DNA of 64,000 nt from Colius striatus (taxonomy: Eukaryota > Chordata > Aves > Coliiformes > Coliidae), in assembly GCF_028858725.1 (NCBI RefSeq), contig NC_084759.1, forward strand, positions 91,012,889 through 91,076,888, given 5' to 3'. The notes below the pieces were generated by a model. It did no database searches, had not been told where the DNA came from, and was given only the letters and a program-made list of their open reading frames with translations. Both the position numbers and the translations under genes were made by a program. This document shows positions 1 through 12,100 of this stretch, piece after piece. Each line of letters starts with the position of its first letter. Position 1 is the first letter of the stretch.

Positions 1-27
1 ATTTCACAACAGTATGCAATATCTTAC

Positions 28-111
28 CTGAGGTTTGCTGGTTTCCTTAGCATTTAAGGTTGGCATCTGGACTCTGAATCGTGATGCACCATTCAGGAAG
101 GTTTTAGAACT
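28..111 (-). CDS. SLC37A1: SLC37A1 coding exon 9 (central loop)
   Basis: 84 bp, 28 codons, in frame with the preceding micro-exon. It encodes [15 protein letters not shown] and then [13 protein letters not shown], a diverged match to the central cytosolic loop of mammalian SLC37A1 (SKGYENGTNRLRL). Acceptor TTTTTTCAG, donor GTAAGAT. It is the last SLC37A1 exon in the window. Confidence 0.82.
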
Positions 112-3100
112 CTGAAAAAAAACAACAACAAAATCCCCATATTTTTGTTGCTCATTTTTTAAAGGATTACATTAGTGTTGTTACAATCTCCCTGCAACAA
201 AGTCTCTGTGCATTTTAACATAAATATAATCCTAACTGGAGCATCTTTAATTTAACGATTGTGTATTTTTTGGTTTTTAAGTTCTTACATGGATCTATGG
301 CAAAGTACATAAAAAGCAATAAAAAATAATTATTTGTAGGCTAACTTCACACTGTTGTTATACACAAACAGCATACTAAATTCAGAGCACATTCATGCCA
401 GTCTTAACATCTTTAGCTGCTTTTTCCTCACTGAAGTTTAATTGACACTGAAAACTTATTTTTTTCTCATAAGTAGATGATCATAGTAGTAACTACAGAA
501 GCTGACTTGTTTCAGGAAAACCTGGATTCCTCATTTCCTAACTCTTCAAGATAAAAGTTTATCTCTTTAGTTTATGCTCAGTATATTATTCTCTCTCTAT
601 ATATATATATTATTCTATAACCCACAAATGGACTGAGCTCTTGTAGGCAGGAGGGTTAATGAAGAGTCTGAGCATCTCCAGCACGCTCAGTATAGAAATT
701 GAGCCAACAAACTCTATTTTAGGCCCCAGATTGACTTGCTTTCTATACTAACTTACTAACACCAAAATTGCAATAATTTGAAAGCATCATTCTGAGATCC
801 TTGGTCTAAAAAGACTTGCCAGAGACATGGAGGTTTGTGTCTGAAATAAATATATATCTTCAAAGCACGTTTGCAGCCAGGTAAAGGCAACCTATTGCTA
901 AGACCACAAATGCATATTGTTAAGGCATTGTGCATTCCTCAAGGATAAGATGTTTAAGTGTCTAATCACATTCTGGATGCCATAGTAAAAAAAAAAAAAC
1001 CCCAACCAATCAAAATTAAAAAAAAACCCTACAAAAAAAAAAAGAGTCTATTTTCACTTAATTCAATTTTTTTTAAAGAAATGATCTCTAGGTAATTCTT
1101 CCCTAACAAAAACACAGTGATGTGTATTGCAGTATTCTTTAGACAAACTGCCATTCATCAACCAAATCCTTCTAAGAAGACAGAAAACTTCTGAGGATAA
1201 ACGGAAGTGTTTCTGCTGCTCAAAAGAAGGCTGAGGCACAAGCAGCCTTAGGCATGCACTTCCCAAAATAAACAACGCTCAAACCCCCAGGGTCTGATAA
1301 AAGAGATTTTTAAATTGTATCTTACAGAAAATTAGGTTCTTGTCAAAAATAGTGATTTACAATAATCCATAGGGAAGAAAATCCATTATATAGAGACAGG
1401 TCATCTACATCTTTATTAAGCAGCTGAGCAGAGCTAAAAATGAAAGATTTTTCATTTGATTGTCAAAAATAAGATTTACTGTGGTAAGGACGAAATGTCT
1501 GGGGAAAAGGACTAAACTGAGAGGCTGCAGATTTAACCCTTAGACTTCTTTCTCCTTTTCAGAAGGTAAAAACTGTAGCCTGATACCTTTTCAAAGCACA
1601 AGTACTTTGCCATAAGGTTTTAAGAGAGCTAAGTTTCCTGGAAATGCAAAGTCAGGTTAAAGAAAAGTTCCCAGAAGTTAAGGACAGGTTTGTATGAACA
1701 TATTGCAATTAACATTGCTTATTTAAAAGAAAAAAAAGGTACAGGTAGAACAGATGATACAGAACTGGTTGTAATGCTTCTCATCACATTTCACAAATGC
1801 TGTTAAATCTGCTCTGTTAACTTTCCTTATGAAAGTGCATCAATGTTTAATAAAACAAGACTTCTTGCTTGCATTTGTCATAGGTATAGCCTTTTAGAAA
1901 GTCAAGATTAACCCTCCAACGGTAGCATTTGAAAACACTTTATTGTACTCAAATATTTGCTTTGAAACAAATTTCAGATTCATAAATTGAAACAAAGGTG
2001 AATACAAGCAAATTAGGCACAGCCCAAGAAATCAATTAATAAAGAATAAAATCAGAACATTCAAGTCTCTGTGCCTCCCTCTCTGTCTGTGCTTCTGGAC
2101 AGCTCAATGAAATCAGATTACTCACCACTACAAACTCTGTAGAAATTTTGGGCTCACGATCATGCTGCAAATAAACAGTAGACCAAATTCATCCAAGACA
2201 ATGACATCACATAGAGATGAATCTGATCTATAAATCTTAATATAAATCTACCCTCAGTCCTCCCCTCATGCTAAGCATTTATTTTAGCTGTGCTTAAATT
2301 TAACTGGCCTCATTCTTCCACAATGACGTTTGGCTTTTGGCAGCAGACAGCAGAGCTGCCTGCACCTAACCAAGACATCTGTCCAAAGTGACCTACTAGA
2401 ACCTATGAGCAAAGCAAGTGTATAAGTTTCTTTTAATGTATTAGAAAAAAAAAAAAAAAATCACTTCTAACGATTTGCAAAAGCACACAAGTTGTTCAGG
2501 TTGTGACTGAAATGACTACACAACAAACAAAAATGACAGCTAGCATTTTATGCCTGCCAGCAAATTCTACAATACAGCTGAAATCTTTTGTTTCCAGTAA
2601 TTAAATGAACCTTCCTCCAATAAGCAATCAGGTGTGTGGTTTGTTTGTTTGTTTTTTTTTTACAGTCAGATATTGCCATTACCACATCTGCATTTGTGAA
2701 TCTTCTTGCATGTCTAGTCTTACTTTATTAATTTCATCAGCTTATAAAACCACCCTCCCCATAGCCAACCAAATCTGTAAGCCCTACTCACTAAGGATTT
2801 AGAATCCGTTGTACTTGGCAGACCATCACAGGTCTGAAGAGAGATAAATGATCAACTCAAACACCACACAGCCTCCGAAGACAATGAAAAATCTTAATCT
2901 GAGAAGGGTCTAAGACAGGTGGTTTTATAAACCTCCTAGAAGATTTGCAGATGTGAAGATACAGACCAGGAAAGGAGGAAGTTTTTCCTCCTGCAATGGT
3001 TTTTCCTATGGAGAGCAAGGTTTCCAGGGAAATAGAAGGTCAAATGCATCCCCACACAATGGGGCTTTGCCTGGAGCAGTGATCTTGCTGGTGCCCTTGA

Positions 3101-6100
3101 GAAAATTATGTCAAATGCTAGTCCTTTTCTGGGACTGGACGAGAAAGTTCCTAAAACACTACATTTTTGTTAAATGTATCACAGCAAGTAGATACTGTAT
3201 GTCAGGTTTTTTTCCACACGAGCTTCTTGAGACATCTGCTTCTCAGTAAAAGTGTATGTGAAACAAACATCTACTTCCATAAAGCTTAAGGAGAAATTCT
3301 GTAAATATTATTCTCTAGGTATTAAGAATAGCAGCTAAAGCATTCATGGGAGAATTTCTCAACTACATAAAAGCTATGGAAAAAAAATGCCTCCTATTAG
3401 GTATTTCCAAGAGTCACTTAAAATATTCTCACACTTGACAGAAGTTCTCTCTAAGAAATTAAAGAGAATTAAATGAAAAATATAGAATGCATTGTGAGAA
3501 CAATTTGTTTGTTACCTCACAGTAACAAACTAAGAATTGGAATTCCACAACTATTAAAAGTATTCAGAAGCTTTGTCATGAGTAAAGAGGCAATAACATA
3601 GAGAAGTTGCCTTCAATTACTATTCAAGAAGAAGAGAACATTTAAAATGTAAGAAGCCATCTACCTGAAATTGTGGGGTGGCATTGACATGGATTTCTAC
3701 ATTACTTAATTTTTGAGCACATAAAATATCAACTTCTCTTTCAAAAGCATTGGGCAAATATCTTGGTACCAGAGCTTAACCGCTTCCAATCTAATTTGAA
3801 AGTACTGTTTAGACAACCTCATACTAATACTTAAACTCAAAGTTTTCCTTTTGGAAGTAGATTTTAAAAGTTTTCAGTTTTGCTGCCACAATGGCACAAG
3901 GAAGTATACATGCAATGTTCAGCAAGCCAAAGAAAGCTTAGGCATTTGCACACACATGCTTCAATCCCGCTTCAGTAATGCATTAAGCGATCAATCTCTG
4001 ATGCTGGATTTACAAACTCGAGTCAAGAGTGTTGCATTTTCCCTTGGGATCCAGGCAGTGTGTGTTTTATAATTTGTCTGCGAGACAGTTTATTTATATC
4101 TTAATGAAGTTCACTATCTTGCCAGAATTTGAGTCCTTGTAAGTATCACTTGAGCTCTTATTCAAAATAAGATCTACTACCTTGATGTCAGTAAAACACA
4201 TGGTTGATGCATTCTATAAACTCGCTGTATATTAAAGAAACCACACAAAAAAGTCTATGTACAAACAGCATCTCCAACCTTGAGGATTTCAAAATTTGAA
4301 AGGCAAGCCCTAAGCAATTTGATCCTATTTCAAATTTAGGCCTACTATGAGCAGAGGGTAGGAACACACAATGCCCACAGGTACCATTCAACCTAAATTG
4401 TTCTGTGATGCCACAAAAGCACTGACTTGGCGTGTGACGCCACAAAAGCACTGACTTGGCGTGTGACCCAGAACACTAAGCACAGATTATTTTTCTCCCT
4501 TTCACAGCTCTTCCTTAATGTCAAATTTGGTTAAATAAAGGCCACGTTATATCATGACTAACCTCACTGTCACAGATGGACTGTTTTCTCCAATCTTCAC
4601 CTCAGCTTCATACCTATCTCTGCTTCCTCTTGTCCCTAGCCATGGGCTCCTACTGTCCTTCCTTCTATGCAAGGGAACATCCCACTTTCCATTCCCAAGC
4701 CCACGGATGCATGGTTCACTAGTGCTATGTCAGCAAAAGGGCTGTTTGCTCTTTCTGCAAAGCTTAATTCAGGGTTCTCAAACACTGAGACCCTTCACAG
4801 GACATTGTTTGCAGCTACCTCATTATGTCATCCCTAAGCAACAGGAGGAAATGGTTCAAAATGCTCTAAGGATGCCCAGGAAGACCAGAGGAAAGCAGAG
4901 AATTACCAAAAAAAAAAAAAAAAAAAAGAATTTTTACTTGATTTACTGTAGTAAAATCATCTATTCCAAAACTTGAGTTAAAACAAACTTATTCGCCTCT
5001 TGACTCTCATTGCTTTGATAAAAAGTAAGTTACTGGTTAACCAGTGAAGCACAAAAGACCAATAATTCCCTCAAATATAGGGTCAGCTGTAACAGTCTTG
5101 CACAGAAGGGCCACGCAGATTGTCTGATTTCCAGAACCATCACTATAAACACATGTATGAGGAGGGAAAAATCCAAACAGAAAAAGCATTCACTTACACT
5201 AGATGGTGTGCAGGAGCAACTCACATCTTTAGGATCTGAAATACAAAACCATGCACAGTTAGTAAACAAGCACAATGAAGATCTGTTAAACACTTCTCAG
5301 TATTCTAATTTACCAACAGTAAGTCAACAGTACAGATAACACAACAGTAGTCCTGGCAGAAATGTGTAACCATAGCTTTAGAGAAAAAGAGAAGGGTGCT
5401 CCACAGTACCTTTCCCATCCTATGACCACATTAAGTGCAGTCCAGCTCACGACAGTATTTTAGTTATATCTACAGAACGTTTTTCTTCCTGAGACACTAC
5501 AGTCAGAGTGAAATAAGAATTCACTCTAATACCTCTGAGTCCACATAGGGAAAAGACAGGAGATTTCTTTTCAATTTCTAGTGACAAAAGCTTGCTCTAT
5601 GACTCTTAGATTCCATAGTACAGATTACAGAGAGCATGGGTTGAATGGTAGCCCAGAACATATATTGCAGCCACGTGGGACATTCTTCTAAGATAGACTT
5701 GAGCAATTTATGAAGACAAAGAACTAATGACATGGCAGTGGACTAAATTTTGAGGTATTACTCTCTCAGGTATGCCAGAATCTAAGCATATAAACTCTTT
5801 ATATGTAGTCAGGTTCTTCTTCATTTAGTATTCTAGGAAGAAGTTCCTTAACTATTGACATAGCTTGAGAAATACACTTTGCACTGTGTCATTTAGCTTA
5901 AAACAGAGCCCCCCACAGTTCTAACCCATCAAAGCACTTACGTTCGATCAGAAAGAGGAAACAAACAATCCCCATTACAGCAATGGTAACACCAGGCATC
6001 ACAAAGGAGAGACCCCAGCATGTAGACACCCAATAAGCAGCAATTAAGGATCCCAAGATATTTCCTACTGAAGTGTGTGAATTCCAGATTCCCATGATCA

Positions 6101-9100
6101 AACCTCTCCTGCATTTAAAAAAAATAAAAATCACAAACATTTCTAAGTTATTCCAACAACAGCATTCCTGTCTTGAGAAAAGTGTACCCAAAAATGACTC
6201 TTTATCTGTGGTGTTAGTGAAATATTTGCAACCTTGCTTTTTAACTGACTGCTTTGTGTTATAGTCTTTCACCTGGCGATTTCAAGGCATATATAGGAGT
6301 GTTCTAAATACTCACCTCTGCATCATCCTGCATTTAATAGCACCACTAGGCCTTGCATATTTCTGGCAGAGTTTCTTTGATAAAAACAAGGAAGTAGACG
6401 TTGCATAGTGTGTGCATGCTAAATCTGATGCTTTTGGGAACCAAAATCCTCTGCAAACACTAATAATCTGACGCTTTCAGGATATGTTAGACTCATCATG
6501 CACAAGAAAATCTGTAGAGGACACGGCCGATGAATGCACTATTTTCTGACCATACTCTGGACTTGCTAGGCACTAGTAGGAGGTAACATGTGAGTAAGCT
6601 TGGCTAACAGGCATATAAAACTACTGTCTGCTCGGAAATCCCAGATGAGATCTGCTGTAGAATAGCTCCAGCTGAAGTAACGTAAACCACAAAAAACCTA
6701 CTTAAGTCACAGTTAGCAGTTTTGGATTTTATCCTTGTATGTCCTGGGAAAACTGCCTTGCCCTCAGCTGGAGTTTACCTGCAACAGCCCAATTATGAGT
6801 GATCATTATGCAGGATAAAGGGAGGAATAAAAAAGATGATTTACAGAAAGTGACAAAAAGAAAGGTAAAATCAGTTCCCATATGTACTTTCTTTTTTAAA
6901 TGAAATTTTCAAGTTTCTTTAAGTGTGTTAGAAAAAAAATATATCAGATCAAAAGCTATTTTTTGAGTTACACCATAACAACTGCTTTGAAACACAAATG
7001 AAAACATGGGAAATTCCACATTAAAATGGCATAGTAGCAGCCTTTATTGAAAGTGGGTTTAGACTGTTAACATTTGCAAGAATTATTCTTATTTCAATTC
7101 TGAATATTTCATCTGAAAGATTAAACATCAGATCACAAAAGCTACTATAGCACCCTGTTTTGAGATTAGGAAGAACGCTTCAAAGCAATAGATCATCTTA
7201 TTGGCATAACAAACGAAACTCCCCTCAAAGATCTACTTAACTGCTTGTTTCACCCTAAAAAATATACTGAAGGAAAAAAAATTATATTTAAATTTAATAT
7301 TACAGCCTACAATGCATTGATTTGTACTTTGGATTATGTATTATTTACCTTCCTTTTCCAAACCAGTTGCCAATACATGTAACGACACTCGGCCAGCCAG
7401 TAGTTTGCACCAACCCATTGGCTATCTGAAAGTACAGAAAAACAATAAATAAGCACTATTTATTAGTCGTGTTCCTACACAATTCCTGCTGAGGGCTGCA
7501 TTGGGAAAAGGAAGCCTACACAAATGCTTTGAATTCAGAAATTTAGTGATGGGTTTTGAAAGCATTCCTTTCCGAGAACAAACAAGTTACAATGTTTTGT
7601 GGAGATTCTTCCCCCTACCTACATCTCTCGTTTATTTCATGATTTAAAACTCTAAAGCTTGTAATTCAATCAAACGTTCACCAAAAATCAAAGTGCACCC
7701 AACTGAATGGGGAAATGAATTTCTCACATTCATACAGTAACATAACATTTATCTCAACTTGAACACACAGCAAAGCATGTTCACAATCAAAGTGGAGGAA
7801 AAGAAAATTTTAGGAGAAAGTGGGTAACTTTGGACATTTACTTTAAAAAGCGTAGCAGACACCTGTAAAGAAACTGAAAGGAGGAAGGACAGAGAACTTC
7901 TGGAGAGAGTCCAGTGCAGGACCACCAAGATGATCAGGGGACTGGAGCATCTTCCTTATGAGGAAGGGCTGTTGGAACTGGGGCTGTTTAGTCTAGAGAA
8001 GAGGAGACTGAGGGGGGAATCTCATTAATATTTACAAATATCTAAAGGGTGGGTGTCAGGAGGTTGGGGCATCCCTGTTTTCTATGGTATCTAGCAACAG
8101 GACAAGGGGTAATGGGATGAAGCTGGAACACAAAAAGTTCCATTTAAACATAAGAAAAAAATATTTCACTGTGAAAATGGGGGAGTCCTGGCACAGGCTG
8201 CCCAGAGGGGTTGTGGAGTCTCCCTCCTTGGAGATCTTCAAGACCTGTCTGGACATGTTCCTGTGTGACCTGATCTAGGCGGACTTGCTTCTGCAGGGGG
8301 GTTGGACCAGATGATCTCTAAAGGTCCCTTCCAATCCCTGCTATTCTATGATTCTATGAACTTACTATATTCAGGCTGAAGTAAGACCTATGTCAGCCTC
8401 TACACTGCACAAATCCTAACTCGCCTTCACTCTTAAAAACCTCCCTAAAACTACATATTAACACAATGATCACAATACAGTAATTAACATGTTCAAGGAG
8501 CATCTGAACCTGCCACAAAACAACTTCATTCTGTCCAACAAAAGTCAATTAGGCTGATGGTGCGAGACCACTCCTGGCATTACAGGATTCACTGACCACA
8601 TCACACGGCATAGCACCGTCAGAGACAGATAGCTCAACCCTAAAGGAGCCAGCTCCTGTCTTGGAAATCACAGAAACCAAGACTGCTGCAGCAGTCACAT
8701 GGTTAAATGGATGACTTGGGGAAATAGTAAAAATAGCTTGCAGTACTCAAGTTACTATCACTGCATACTGTGTTGGATAATGCCGTGCAAACATGCCAGT
8801 GGAAATTGCTGCTGCAGTAACACAAAGAAAGCAGCAGTGCAGGATATAGACCTGTCCAAAATGACTCAGAAGTGCTAATCATATTCTGATACTAACCTAA
8901 ATTCCATTTTAAGCCAATGGTAAATATCCTTTTGACACCTGATTAGATCTACATGTGCTTTGTAAACCGCCATGAATCTCCTTACAAAAGCTGCCTGTTC
9001 TCAGACACATCAATATAGGAGACTGTTCATCATTAGCAGTAGAAATATAGTTTTCCTGCAGAAAAAGCTAGGATGCTTCACTCAGATTGTGGCAGACTGA

Positions 9101-12100
9101 CAAAAAGTAAATGCATTTGTTTTAAAACTTGCCCACGTTTAAGCTTGCAAAGATTTGATCACTGATTTGACACAGACTGAAACACTTTGTTTACAAGACT
9201 TCTTCCACTAAAAAAAAAAACTTTTTAAAAAATAAGCCCTGAGACTATCCAATCTACCATTTCAATCTGTCAGTATCAACAACACACACTAGCATTTACA
9301 TCCTCCCGCCCAACCACTAATCAGTGTTTGCAACTGAAAAAAAACCCCAATATAACATTAAAAAGCACCATGGAAACTCAACAGTATCTAAATAACACTG
9401 TGCCTACCTGGGCCATTATGTAAAACCACAGATTGTGTATGTTATAGAAATAACCCAATCCAAACATTGCCGTGAAGAGTCCGCTGGCAAGCATCCCAAC
9501 TGTCAGATAGTACCGGATAGGCAGCCGTTCTCCTATTATTCCACTTGAAATGTGAAAGGAAATAAAAAGAAAGGCATTAAATAAAAATGAGATCACACCC
9601 CAAGCATTCACAAATAAAGAATATTTTGTGGTGTTTAATTCTGGTTCAGAAGAAACTTTACTGGTAACTGCTGTTTTCCTTCATGGCAGCAAAGGAGCAA
9701 TTTGCAGAACTTGACAGGAAGAAACAACAAACACTTCATGTTCACTAATTGCCAAGTGTTGACATCTGGCACAACCATCTTTTAGGGAGCTACTCATCTG
9801 GAGCACATTGGAAGTCATTTACTTACAAAGTCATTTTCCAAATGACCAGTAAGGTGGGCATGTCTCCAGCCACTGAAAGTGAGACTCATCTCCCTTGCTA
9901 ATGATTCTAGTTATGGCGGTTCTGATTTTAATCAATAAAAAGCAGCATCTCCAAAAAGCAGCTAATATTGCTCATTTTAGGATGGGTTTGGTATTATTTT
10001 TTAGGAGGTGCCTGCTTCTCTCCTTCAACTACAGAGAAATCCAGGCCAATCAGTTTAGTATACATGTGGAAGTTGGAGATTGATACAGTTAGAGGACATA
10101 TATTTCATATTGCATATGAAGGAGAGAGAGGCTGAATTGCAAGTTGGAAAGCATTCCCGCACAAGGCAGGTAAGGTGAGCGCAGGTAAGAAGCTTTCTGC
10201 ATACTAACAGGTATAATACCACTGGAGACTCGGGTTCATATGTTGGTTCATATTCTTCACCAGAATGTTTACTGTAGGAAAGGACAGTATCTCAGAAGAT
10301 GTACAGTCTCATAAATTAACAGTAAATAATAAAGCAGGCTTCCTAGAGGGCAAGGTTTACCTTAAATACATTCCAACTGCATATGCACACAGAAATGAGT
10401 AATCCAGTGCTCCCAGTAACTGTTGGTAGTTGCTCTTGTCTAAGGAAAATTTTCAAAACCAAGTATCAGTTTAAGTGTATCAATAACTTCCCGACCATTT
10501 TCACATATTACAAAAAAATGACAGTGAATATGCACTGACATTTAATTTTCAATATGTACATGCATTTTCCAAAACATTTTATTTAACAACAAAAAAAAAT
10601 TAACAAAAAAACCCCCAAATCTCTATAACTGCCCCTTTTGCCGGTAACATGTCAGTAGGCTCATTTTTAATTCTATGCTACTCAAGACAGCATTCAGGAA
10701 GAGAAGAAATGGTTACTAACAAGATGTCCTTTTTTTTACAGGTCCATAGCCAAAACAAAAGATAAACTTTAATGGACTTTTATTTAAGTGAAAAGATGTG
10801 TTGTAAATGTGTGATGTCCTAACACCCAACATGGCTAGAAAAATAATCTATCATCACACAGGCTTTTAAGGTATTGGCTTAATATATTTTTTTAATGGTT
10901 AAAGCCTTTTGCATTTCATTTTCCAATTACTCATAAGTCACAGAGATAGAGTTTTGATTAAAAAAAAACAACACAACAAAATCAGGAATCTGCTCTGTAC
11001 AGCAAATGACCATAATCACAGCTAAATGAGACTTGCAGGCAGGATGGACAGAGCAGGAGGGACTCCACCCAGGTAGAAACACCAAGTCTAGTCTCAAGAG
11101 ACTGGAGCTCATACCATGAAAAACAGTTTGTGACAATCTACGGCTTTGAGAATAAAGTCAGAGTTATTAAAGTGTTCCTTCTCTCAGTGTCACTCCCAGC
11201 TTGCCAGCTATGCTGCCTGAAAAACTGAGCTGAAAGAACAAGTCTTCAGTGCCATCCCAAAGGGGCAGCTTTGCAATAAATTATGTCTTCATAGAAGAAA
11301 GGAAGACACTGGGAGCACCAAAGTCTCCATTAAGAAACTTAACTAGTGTTTTAGAAAAGCAAACTCTGTCTCCTCTTGGTCCAGGGACAACAACCAAGTT
11401 TAACTGCATCCCAATACGTTTGGAAACCTGTGGGACTAAATAATTTCAGTAGACTGGTTACTCTGCAGCAGGCAGTTAGTATACAGAATTTTGTCCAGAG
11501 ATCTTTAATTATCTTTGGAAGGAGTAGGACTTTTTTTTTTAATTGCCAATTAAAGAATAATTAGAATGAATGGCTAGATAGACTGGAGTGGACTGGCACA
11601 TTGACAGAATGGACTGTTCCATTTCACTGATGTTTCAAGGTGCCAAGGAATGATTCAAAAGCTCTATTAAATTCAAATGCAGTTAAATTCAAATTTAATG
11701 GTAAGTAGGCAAATATTTTTTCTAATTAAGTGAAAGGCCAGGTCCATAAACTATTCAGAGTAAGCTGTCAATTCTACTTTGCAGTAAAGTCTCCATGTTT
11801 TTCTCTATTAAAAGGAGGAGAAAAATCTTATTTCTTGGCAGATAAGGACTCTGAAAAGTTCCTGTTTAGATAAATACCAAGCAATTTCATTTAAATGATT
11901 GCTGGACCTTGAATTAAAGCAACAGAAAGCTATCATGATTTATTTTATTCTTCACTTTTTTCCTTTAATAGGCATTCTAAAGTCAAATCTCATTTTCTGA
12001 CTGAAAACTGATCTAATGAAACCACCTTGTAGCTATAACAGATAAATTAACATCAGTTGTTTAAGTGACTTTAAGTAGGAAAGACATCACAAGTCACAAC

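Noticed and set aside
4554-4976. 140-codon open frame ending in a Lys run
   Set aside because: The Lys run is a poly-A tract, and no homology or splice support was seen.
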